Assembly (NCBI RefSeq): GCF_019649055.1
Contig: NW_026570698.1
Span: forward strand, 1 to 17,866
Direction: 5' to 3'
Length of the DNA: 17,866 nt
From: Paramacrobiotus metropolitanus
Lineage: Eukaryota > Tardigrada > Eutardigrada > Parachela > Macrobiotidae
Each line of letters opens with the position of its first letter. Positions within the stretch are counted from its first letter, which is position 1. Of this stretch, positions 1-9,200 are shown one piece after another. The position numbers and the translations under genes were made by a program. The notes under the pieces were generated by a model. That model was given only the letters and a program-made list of their open reading frames with translations, was not told the origin of the DNA and ran no database searches.

Positions 1-387
1 TACGTGGACCGGAACTCAACTACGGAGTTACCAGATAGAGAATGTTTGGCCGTGGTATGGGCTGTGCAGAAATTCAAGCACTTCATCGACCACGGACCAT
101 TCACCGTAAGAACGGATCATCGAGCACTGCAGAACCTGCTCCGATGCGAGTCGAACCGACCTGGCATCAACCCTCGACTAACAAGATGGGCACTGGCTTT
201 ACAAGGACGGGACATAACCATCGAGTATAAGCCAGGCGTATTCTGCGACAATGCGGACGCCCTGTCGAGATGGCCTCCGAACGCAGTGAAGACAAAGATC
301 CACATGAAGAGTTGGATCAAGTCCCCAACTTCGAGGACTTTAAGGACGAAGTTAAGGTCTGCACAATACGGACTCTTAGACGTCTGA
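1..387 (+). pseudogene. pol: Pol fragment 1: RNase H domain, cut by the window edge
   Basis: C-terminal part of the retroelement RNase H, which degrades the RNA strand of the RNA/DNA hybrid during reverse transcription. The frame is already open at base 1, so the apparent start at 4 is only the window edge. Seen: the conserved Glu in the DRECLAVVWAV block (codon 40-42), the TDH Asp (115-117) and the closing NADALSR block with its Asp (256-258), all in family order. The first catalytic Asp and the reverse transcriptase lie upstream. After the ADALSR block the frame runs on without recognisable homology to a stop at 387, and the Pol sequence continues in the frame one base back (fragment 2). 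The family assignment is firm; whether the shift is decay or recoding is open. Confidence 0.9.
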
Positions 388-1240
388 AGGCGAACGCCTC
401 CAAGAAGAAGAACAGGGATAAGGAAAACCCACCAAAAATCCCCCTTCCACCGGTTCTCCCCGGATGCAATGTCATAACCGACTGGGATGACTTGAGTACC
501 ACAGAGGTCCGAGTCATAAACATCCCAGCACCGGAGACACCGGAACCGACCATTCGGACCGTCAACACGGCGGAAGGTGACGAGTTGGAAGTCGAAGAGA
601 CACTACCACCTCCACCCGAACCGAATATGGAACTTCGGAAAGCGCAGTTGCGAGACCCGCAGCTACGCAAAATTATCGACGAACTGGAAAATCCAGAGAA
701 ACTCGACCACAAGTCGAAGCATCTGGAACACTACCAGATGGCGCAAGGAGTATTGTACAGACTGAAAACGATCAACACAAAGTTGGAACGTTGTTTCGTC
801 GTACCACTCTTTATGCGGAACCAAATCATCCGATCGCTCCACGACGGAAAAACCGGAAACCATTTCGGCAGGGAGAAAACGATCGAAGCACTGAAGCTGC
901 GTTACTTTTGGACTCGCATGAATAGCGACGCCATTGCTTATATTGAGAAATGCCGACAGTGCATTATGACGAACAAGCAACGATGTCCACCACCGGGTAA
1001 ACTCCAAAAGACGGAAGTCGGTGAAGCTTGGTATCGCATATACGCGGACTTTAAAGGTCCCCTTCCTTGGACGGAGACGAAGGGATACCAGTACATCGCA
1101 GTGGTAACCGACCAGCTGACGAAGTTCACCGTAGCCCGGGCAACGAAGACGAATACCGCGAGAGAATTCGAAAGGTTTTTCGTCAAGGATGATCTTGAAA
1201 ATGGAATGCCGACCTTCATCCACTCGGACAGAGGACACAC
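231..1240 (+). pseudogene. pol: Pol fragment 2: linker, integrase zinc domain and first half of catalytic core
   Basis: Integrase joins element DNA to host DNA. This frame is open from 231; its first ATG is at 270, but it is probably a continuation of RNase H rather than a new start. Residues up to about 600 are a charged, proline-rich linker. The HHCC zinc domain follows: His codons at 840 and 861, Cys codons at 951 and 960, around the GREKTIEALKLRYFW block. The core then shows the first Asp in YADFKGPLP (1047) and the second in HSDRG (1227). Just after HSDRG the homology leaves this frame, although the frame itself stays open to 1367 with unrelated sequence. The shift lies between about 1228 and 1250 and equals loss of one base. 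Confidence 0.9.
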
Positions 1241-1585
1241 TTTACAGCGAAGACGTTCGCTAAGGTCGCACGGATCTTCGGCATCCAACACACACTTGGA
1301 ACTGCCCATCATCCGGAAGGACAAGGACAAGTCGAACGGCAAATGCAGACGATTTGGGACGGAATAAGGAAGTTCTGCGATGTAAAAGACGGACACCGAT
1401 GGCACAGAGCCTTGGATTACGTCGTCTGCGGAATGAACCGAGCCGTCCATGCCGCGACTAAGTTCACACCGTTCTACATGTTGTACGGTCGAGAAATGAC
1501 CATGCCACAGGACGTAGTGGCCGGAACGAATACACCGGAAACCTTTACGGATAAGGAACAATACATCCGACGGATCGAGGAATGA
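1235..1585 (+). pseudogene. pol: Pol fragment 3: second half of integrase core
   Basis: Continuation of the integrase core in a different frame. It contains the HHPEGQGQVER block with the catalytic Glu (codon 1334-1336) and the family block with FYMLYGREMTMP. Counting one missing base, the distance from the second Asp (1227) to this Glu is 36 codons, the DD35E spacing usual for retroelement integrases, which supports a true single-base break rather than two genes. The frame ends at TGA 1583-1585. The same frame then continues with clear integrase C-terminal sequence, so the TGA is a nonsense mutation. A CGA to TGA change at a CpG would explain it, but that is inference. Confidence 0.85.
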
Positions 1586-2008
1586 CTTCAGCGCTCGCAT
1601 GAGATTGCCCGCATCAACATCGATGAAGCATTCGAACGAAATGCCGAGCACTACAACAAGAAGAAGTCGAGTCCGACCTTCAAACCGAGGGATAAGGTAA
1701 CGGTGGAACTTCCGACCAAGGACCCAACCCGAAAGGAACGCTACGATGGAGTTTGGACGGTCATCAACTACGTTGGCCCGAACAACTTACTCCTCCGATG
1801 CGAAGACGGACGTGAAGATACGGTAGCCGTCGACCGAGTTAAACATTGCCGAGTCGAGACAAGTCGACCAGCAACTCGGTCAACAGGCCCGATAGCCGAC
1901 CCGACAAAGGGGAACGCTACTCGGAAGCCGAAGAAGAAACCGGAAGAAACCGTCGAGAGAAACCTTCGGATCCGACTAACGACGCGGATAAAACCGAACC
2001 GACGGTAA
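1586..2008 (+). pseudogene. pol: Pol fragment 4: integrase C-terminal (GPY/F-like) domain
   Basis: Same frame as fragment 3, directly after the TGA, so it has no start of its own; the first ATG (1748) falls inside the domain. Seen: a helical stretch with RINIDEAFERNAEHYNKKK, then the FKPRDKVTVELP strand and a YDGVWTVINYVGPNNLLLR block ending in VDRVKHCR. In Ty3/gypsy elements this position holds the GPY/F subdomain, which helps integrase multimerise and bind DNA; here GVW stands where GPY or GPF is usual. The last part (from about 1860) is Lys/Arg/Pro-rich and overlaps fragment 5 in another frame, so the exact crossover cannot be set. Confidence 0.75.
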
Positions 2009-2535
2009 AGAAGAAACGAGGTCGACCTCGGAAGAAACCACCGACCGACTTCGAGACACCCGCACTGAAAGAACTTCAGAAGCAAGATGTAATAGCTGCC
2101 GAACCAGCACCGACCTTGGACGAAACCGAGAACAAAGCTCGACCGACCACGGAGAAACCGAAGGAGTCGGAAGACAAGCCGGAAACGCCGGTCCAGCCAG
2201 CTCACCAACCTACTGAAGAACCGAAGCCGGTGACAAAGCCAGCTCGGAAGAAGAGGACAGTCAAGAAAACCGACTCGTCGGCGCCGACTACGGAAGTCGA
2301 AGCAGCCGACCAGGCAGTCGAACCGACTAAGCCGAAGCGAAAGTACGGGACAGCTAAGAAACCAAAGCTGACAGCACAACAGATGCTGGAGGAAACTGAA
2401 GTCGCTGAAGATGAAGCCCATAAAGAAATCCTCGAACGAATATCCGAAGGACGGGCAGACTCGGAGAAACCAGTCAAAACAGCAAAATCCAAGACACCCA
2501 AAACAGCAGTCACAACAGAACAGACTCAGTCATAG
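1846..2535 (+). pseudogene. Pol fragment 5: basic, proline-rich tail with an AT-hook
   Basis: An open frame of 229 codons, one base back from fragment 4, very rich in Lys, Pro, Thr and Glu and with no globular domain. A clear AT-hook core (RGRPRK, 2017-2034) is flanked by lysines; further basic clusters (ARKKRTVKK, KPKRKYGTAKKPK) follow. AT-hooks bind the minor groove of AT-rich DNA. At the end of an integrase such a tail could tether the complex to chromatin, a job done by a chromodomain in other Ty3/gypsy elements; this is inference. The ATG at 1846 may not be a real start, because the stretch reads more naturally as the end of Pol after a one-base shift between about 1846 and 2008. It could instead be a separate small protein. 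Confidence 0.55.
2017..2034 (+). other. AT-hook motif
   Basis: Codons for RGRPRK preceded by three lysines and followed by Lys and Pro-Pro, matching the canonical AT-hook. It is the only full core in this tail. Confidence 0.7.
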
Positions 2536-2546
2536 GGCCATAGGCG

Positions 2547-2567
2547 TAAAACTTAAAACAAGTTTTA
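2547..2567 (+). other. Hairpin, loop AAAAC, 8 perfect pairs
   Basis: TAAAACTT (2547-2554) pairs with AAGTTTTA (2560-2567) around a five-base loop. It begins 11 bases after the stop at 2533-2535. The AT-only stem would be weak at high temperature but is complete. Confidence 0.7.
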
Positions 2568-2620
2568 GATAGCTTAACAGTAGCTAGGTATAGATGGACC
2601 TTTGGTGTCGAAATGGAATC

Positions 2621-2658
2621 TCTTCAGTTGACTGGAACATCTTCAGTTGAACATACGG
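2621..2658 (+). repeat. Two tandem 19-base units
   Basis: Units start at 2621 and 2640 and share TCTTCAGTTGA exactly; the rest of each unit has diverged. They lie upstream of the splice acceptor. No function is evident. Confidence 0.6.
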
Positions 2659-2682
2659 GAGTTGGTAGAATTCTAACGCGCC

Positions 2683-2702
2683 GTATTTCCTTTCCTTGAC
2701 AG
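2683..2702 (+). promoter_or_regulatory. Putative 3' splice site upstream of small ORF
   Basis: A pyrimidine-rich run (TATTTCCTTTCC) leads into TTGACAG with AG at 2701-2702, and the ATG follows nine bases later with A at -3. The same TTGACAG end occurs at 12591-12597 before the 3' ORF. A spliced subgenomic mRNA would solve the problem of expressing ORFs downstream of pol. Read by eye; no transcript data. Confidence 0.55.
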
Positions 2703-2711
2703 CAAGCAACA

Positions 2712-3218
2712 ATGTCAGGTCGTCGCCGACACGACCCACCTTCCAGCGGATCGAACAGCGGACGTAGCGGTAACGGATCGAACCGATCACAGCCCTACCC
2801 GACCCATCGCTCGACATCGCGATCGGATAATTCGCGGTCGGCCACACAGACGCCATTACCGCAGGTAGACAATCCTCAAGCTAACGTAACAGCTAATGTG
2901 TTAGCAGGTCTTACGGTCGGGCCCCAACGTGGAACGATACCACCCCAAATCCTGCCACCGAACACAGCAGTCGATAACACAGGCTGTCTGTGGAACCTCG
3001 GAACTGGAACGAGTCAGATGACTCCGACAACGGCAGCAGGCCCACATGGTCAAACGCCACCTTATCAGTGGCCGGTACCGACTACAATAGTCGGACCGAC
3101 CAGCTCGGCATCAACAATGATGACCGCGGCAGCTTACCCGACACCGACAACGGTGCCAGGGATGGCGAACACGCCCGTAACGATTTACATGGTGCCCACA
3201 ATGCGCGGGAATAGCTAA
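2712..3218 (+). CDS. Small Pro/Ser/Thr-rich protein of unknown function (168 aa)
   Basis: I do not recognise a family. The N-terminal 50 residues are Arg/Ser/Gly/Asn-rich (SGRRRHDPP, SRSDNSRS) and could bind RNA; the rest is Pro/Thr-rich with low complexity and no predicted membrane segment. The ATG is in good context (A at -3) and lies nine bases after a splice acceptor, so it is probably the first ORF of a spliced message. Its TAA (3216-3218) is one base from the ATG of the giant ORF (TAACATG), which suggests coupled translation. The next frame is open across the last 13 codons (from 3181), so a +1 shift that would fuse this protein to the giant one is also possible. It contains a coding-region hairpin at 3078-3094. 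Confidence 0.65.
   Translation: MSGRRRHDPPSSGSNSGRSGNGSNRSQPYPTHRSTSRSDNSRSATQTPLPQVDNPQANVTANVLAGLTVGPQRGTIPPQILPPNTAVDNTGCLWNLGTGTSQMTPTTAAGPHGQTPPYQWPVPTTIVGPTSSASTMMTAAAYPTPTTVPGMANTPVTIYMVPTMRGNS
3078..3094 (+). other. Hairpin, loop ACAAT, 6 perfect pairs
   Basis: CCGACT (3078-3083) pairs with AGTCGG (3089-3094). The closing pair is T-A and the last loop base is T; the same T-ACAAT-A arrangement recurs at 4601-4615. Confidence 0.65.
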
Positions 3219-3222
3219 CATG
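3216..3222 (+). promoter_or_regulatory. Stop/start junction TAACATG
   Basis: TAA of the small ORF and ATG of the giant ORF are separated by a single C. The downstream ATG has A at -3 and G at +4, a strong context. Close stop/start spacing is used for termination-reinitiation in several viruses and some non-LTR retrotransposons; use here is inference. Confidence 0.55.
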
Positions 3223-6200
3223 GCTGGCCGATCTACGACGCCCACATTGGCGCCGAGTAGTTTCCCATACAGCCCACCGGCAATGCGATTCGCATCAATC
3301 CCGCCAACGTCGGGAATGCCACCCCCACAAATCGCAACGATCAGCATGGTCAGACCGGACGGCACAATCTCGCCACCAAGGCCGGTATTGCTTACGCCAC
3401 CGATCTCGCCGACTCATCTTAGGCCACCCGGACAACAGAACCTCTGGATGGATCCAAACGCAACGACCCATCTAATGAACCGGCTGAACCAACACAGAAA
3501 TCAGGTCGGAGGACAGAGCCAACAAGTGCCTGTTTCGACGATGACCACACAGGTCGTAACGTCGATGCCTCCACCTTTTGCGGTCGTCCAAGAAATCAAC
3601 ACTAACGGCAGGACGGAAGAGGAATTGCGTCAACAGGCAAAATTGCCTCGTGCTCACATAGACACGATCAGCCAAGCACTGACGCAGACCTCACAGATGG
3701 ATCCGAGCCACACTCCATACAGAACGAAGTTGTTGGCTGAACTGTCGTACTACGAGAACCGTCTGAACGACGCCACCTTGAAGCTTCATGCCGAAGAAAA
3801 GGAAACCCTCCAAATCTGCCAACAAGCGGTAGCTCGGCATGTTGGCCAGAGACTGGGAGATCCTGACCCAGGGCCCCCGGCGATAACCACACAGGTTGTC
3901 ACGCCGACGTCTCAACCAATTCCGTCGACTTCGGCAGGCCGACAAACGCCTGGCCGAACACCCTCACTGGAGATCGGAAAACTACGTCTCCGGAAGGAGG
4001 AGGCCATGAAAGAGGCCGTAAAGCTAAGAGTGTCATGGGCACGCCTCCCTCGGAACACGGACAATTACGAGGCCGAATTCCGTCGAATACGCCGACAGGA
4101 AGACCAACAAGTCGACATTGCAGCCGACTCGGAAAAGCGGATACGAGCACAAGAACAAAACTTGCGCTCGTCGGGAATATCAGCACCGACCACACAGGCA
4201 GTGATTGATGAAGAAATCCGACTAGCCCGGCTGGACGCTTTAGCGCAAAAGCGCAGCGAATATCTTCACGAAATAAATGAAGTGAAGAAGCGCCTGGCTA
4301 CGCTCGACCCAACTAAGGAACACTACCCTGAAACCGTTCTGGGTAATACCGGACTGATCGAGCATTGGACTAAGAAGTTGACGGAGAAGGAGAACGAAAT
4401 CCGAGCCCTACAGCCGACGACGACCCAACCAGCGGTCGTCCCAAAGAGCCAACCTCCACCCATGATGACGTGGAACGTAGGCCAAGGATTATTACCAATC
4501 CAAGTTCCGGCCTTACAAGTGAACCCGACACAGCAGACCCCACAAGGGCCACCCGTTGAATCGCTCCCAACACTGCAGGAGCTACGGGATTTTCTGCGGA
4601 TGGCTACAATAGTCACAGGTCGGATGGATACAGTATTAGAAGATACACCGGCAGGAACTACCGAGGCAATGAACCTCAATAGCCACAGAAAAGCCATCCG
4701 CGACTTCATGTCAGGACTCCAGTCTTACTTAACGACCGGAATGCCGACAAGTCTGGATTTACTGAACGCAATCCGGAACAGGATGCGGAATGCTCAGAAC
4801 CGAGCCAACCTGTATCCACAGCTTACCCAGAACCTGGACGCAGCCGAACATCGGTCGGAAGCTGTACAAATGCCCACATTGGCAGAAGTACAGGCCGCTA
4901 TCCGAACGGGAGATCGAATCCTCGATGAAGTGAGGATGACGCAAGGCGGCGACTTGATCGCCGTAACCAACAGAGCAGCGTTGGTAAACGACCTTTACCG
5001 GAGTTTACGGATCGCCCGCAAACTCGCCGAGCAGAACGGCGGCATAACCACAGACGATCAGGCCATTCGACTAAACATGCATTACCGGAGGATTAGACAG
5101 ATAATCCAGAGCCAAACAGGAGGAGCCGAACAACAGGTTCCCCAGCCCCGGTATCATGCGATGGCATTTCAGATCGGACAGGATGACCAGACGACAGAGG
5201 TCTGGAAAACCATCCTCGACGGCAAAGAAGCTCTCCAAGGAATCTACGGACGCATAGCTGACGGGATCCGAGATTCCACCGAATTAGATCCAGTTCGGAA
5301 AATTAACGATCTCATAGCCCACATAGGGCTAACGGAAGATCTTACTCGGTACGGTTTGCCAACCACAGAGGTGGACAAACACCGACTCCGAACAGTTATG
5401 GATCAGGTGAAAACGGCTATCTCGGCGGAGAAACTGCCGTCCTTACTGACGGATAACGTCCAACCGACGACGTTAATACCGGGAGCCGTCGTGACTTCAC
5501 CGATATCATCGCCTCCGCCGACGACCACACAGGTCGTAACGGCGAAATCTCCATCATCCGACCGGATAATCCTCTACGGCAGATCCGCTATACAGGAGGC
5601 GGAAGACATCCTTAAACGGATTCAGCAACGCGCCGAAAGAGGACTCGAGCCGAACGTGCAGAGGATAACTTCCGAGTTCGCCACTCACATACAACTTGTG
5701 AGGAACCTGATACAACCAGGCACGGTCGAACCGGGAGTTCATTTCCAATTCGTAATGAATGGCATAAACCAACTGCGGGAATATAGCCGAAGCCAACGCC
5801 GACCAGAGTCACGGGGTCAACACCGACCACAGGACTCTGACACGGAAACCTCGGAGGCGCTACCGTCGACCTCATCGGCGGCGGAGTTGCACTCGGCAAT
5901 GCGGAAAAGCCGCAGGGAAAAGATGTCCTCCATAATCAGCGATGGATGGGACTTACTGGAAGATCTCCAGCGAACATTCGTGCAAAATACGCCAACGGAC
6001 GGCGAAACTCTGAGAGTGGCACGGCAGAAGATGAACGACTTAACAGCCTACTTGAAAAAGGCAGATGACCTACTCCGCAAAGAAGAACCGACCGAAGTCG
6101 ACGAACGACAACTCAGGTCGGTAGTTGAGCGGATCACAGAGATCCTCAACGCGGAACCCGAGTACACTCGGATCGCCACGCCGTCGCCACCTCGTCGAGC

Positions 6201-9200
6201 AGCACCGACTACGACAGCGGTGATGACTCTAGTCGGCACGACACCAATGGAAAACTTGACCGGTAACTTGGATATAATTTCACAAGCCGGACAGGATTTA
6301 GCCGACATCTTTCACCACCGACTTAGTGGAACCCTAACGGAACAAGAGGAAATCGACCTCACCCGGATCGACCGAGCACTACGACTCGAGTTGGATTGGG
6401 CCGATACTCTAGGCTCATGGGGAATTCCACCGCCAGGCCCGAACCGGGACCGGCTTATTGAAGCACTTCAGTCGGTGATTGACTATGTTAAACAGTACTT
6501 GGCAAACCCGAACAAAGCGGGAGCGCCAGTACCAGCTCGTGGGAAAACACCCTCTCCAGTCCCATCACCCGGACTTGACGTCGAACTTCCATTCGCCGAG
6601 GCAGTCGAACAAAAAGAAGTCGACATCGGAGGAGTTGAAGACCAATACCGAGAAGCGGTCGACGTCATGGAGAAGCTCGGAAGACAACTCCGGGAGCTCG
6701 ACCCGAATAACGCCATGGAAAAACAAATGCGCGATGCCTTGGATCAGCAGTACAGCATCTGCTCAAGGCGGGTCGAAGACTTGTGGAAAATCTTAGAGGC
6801 TAACCCACAAAGGGCTCAGCCGACCCCCAATCAACCGCAGCCGACTGCTTCGCAACAACCGCTCGAGCCCACATTGGCAGAAAAGCGCGAAGCCCTCAAC
6901 GACAAATTGGCTCGTACACGAAGGATTGCTAATAGCTTGCAACGTCAAGTCGATAACATGGACGGAACAGATCCGACCATCCGTAACATTCGGACGGCAA
7001 TCGAAGACCAAATTAGAGTCTCCCAGATGCACATTCAGGACGTGCAAACCGACCTTGAAATTTTACGGCGAAAGGAACTCGAGGAACAACGGAAAGCGGC
7101 ACAACGCGCATCCGGTTCGCAACAACCGAACACCTTGAGTCAGCCGACTTCGACAACAGCTCGGATTCAACCTCAGCCGACCTCAACAGCAGGCTTGGCC
7201 CCACCGAAACAAATGGAAATGGCCGATCGGCCCATGTCTCCGGCTACAGAAGCTCGGATCATGGAAGCCATACCGGACACGGACGAACTGCCGAACACGG
7301 TCGCGCCACATATAGTCAAACTATTGACTAGAGTAGCGGAACTCATCACAGAGATGAGAGCCCGCAGAAATTTTTGTGAAGATAACAGCCAAGAAGCGAA
7401 CGACTTGGATCGAGATATCCTAGCGTGGGGAAACAATGCCCGGTTCATACGACGACTTTGTCATCCGGACGCCCCACAAACGATGAGGACTCGACAACAC
7501 CTAATCCGAACGACCTCATGGTTGGAAACAAGGGTGAACGAATACGAGGAAGAGAAGGAACGGGACAAAGAACAGGAATCGACTAGCTTGGCAACAAACG
7601 CCATGACTGAAGGTCGACCGTCGCGGATCACAAAGATCCAGTCGGCTCGGAAACCGAGTTTCGATTCTGTCCGACTTCCACCTCCAGCCCCACCAGCCAA
7701 ACCCGACCTTGAATGGGTAAAAGCAGTTAACACACAGTTACTGCGAGCGGACGCTGTCATCGTCGAACTTCGAAAGATGATGGACGAGACCGACCAACGG
7801 AGTCCGCAATACTGTCAGATCGATATCAATCTCGGACACTTGGAGAACAACGCCAAGGAAGCCCGATTTATCCTCCGACCAACAACGGTGTGGTCGGTAA
7901 AGAATCAGGAACGGCTGCAAACCCTGACGGCCATGATTCAGTCCTTCGTAGACGACTTCTACAAGCGGAAGGAAGCGGAAGTGCAACGTAAGCCGAAGAG
8001 GCCGCCCTCCGCCAAAAAACCAAAGGTACAACCTGTCAAACCGACACAGGTAGTTCCACCGGTGAGTCACCAAGACGAGCCGATGGACGAAGTACCGGTA
8101 CCTGGACTTGAAGGCGAGGATGAACCGATGGATACTTCGGAGGAAGTCGGAACAACAGAAGTAACCCGACCTAAACCTTTGGAACGACCGACAACGTCAC
8201 TCGGGCTCTCACAAAGAGAACCACAGAGTGAACGAACACCCGACGGTCGACTCGTCTCCCAACCAGGCGGATCGAACTCACCGAAGTTCGCACGGAAGCC
8301 GAAACTGACGGACAACATTGAAGAGCACGGTCCACGCAGGCGTCTCTTCCCGTCAAAGTCGCCATCACCAGTTAGGACCAAGGAACGACTCTTGGAAATC
8401 CTAAAGGCGACTCCGTCTTCCCCACCACCGGCTGACGAAAAGCCGAGCCCGTCACGGAAAGTGATAGGAGCGAAGGCTTTATTCACTCCCGGCATCCATA
8501 AGAAGTTGGTCAGCCAAGCCAAAACGTTGGATCTTCAACGGATACTCTACGAAGCACAACTTCAAGGAGGTATCCGAGATCGGACCATGACGGATGAGCA
8601 ACAGACTCAGACGGCCCAGAAGATCCATGCTACGATCCAGGACAGGGACAAAGTCCTGCGACGGTTGGTGACTCTAAGATGCGGAAAGCAGGAGTTACGA
8701 CAACTCCCGCTGGATCCGACTATGATCCAAACAATTCAACGGCTCCGCAACCCTAGCATCAACCCAGGCGCTTATACGCTGGAAATCCAACCTCGGCCCG
8801 GAGAAGAGGTTACCGAGAAGATTCCGATAACAATGTCGGATAGTAGTGAAGATGAGGAGAACGCGGACAACGTTGACTCCGATGACTCCACTCAACAGAA
8901 GGCAGCGGCACCACCGAAGGGATCCACGCCGAAACGAGGCAGATCGCCGGTTAAACAAATTTCGCCGACCCGATCCGCATCCCAGCCCACTAAGCTGCCG
9001 AGTCAACCGACAATGGAAAAACCACTCAGGTTTACACCTCGGAACACTCCGACGAAACCGAAGAAAACCGAAGACGCGATGGACACAACATCCCCTTCGG
9101 AAGCGCGAGTCGAAACAACGGTCGAAACGTCACCACAAAGGGACGAACCGACCTCGATACACTCCGGCCCACGTCTAACAATTGACGAGTCTCGAACGAA

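Larger units (their letters stand above)
2536..2711 (+). other. Non-coding gap between pol and the small ORF
   Basis: This gap has no coding potential of note. It holds a perfect 8-pair hairpin (2547-2567), two 19-base tandem units starting at 2621 and 2640 that share TCTTCAGTTGA, and a polypyrimidine-CAG splice acceptor ending at 2702. The ATG of the next ORF lies nine bases past the acceptor. Confidence 0.7.
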
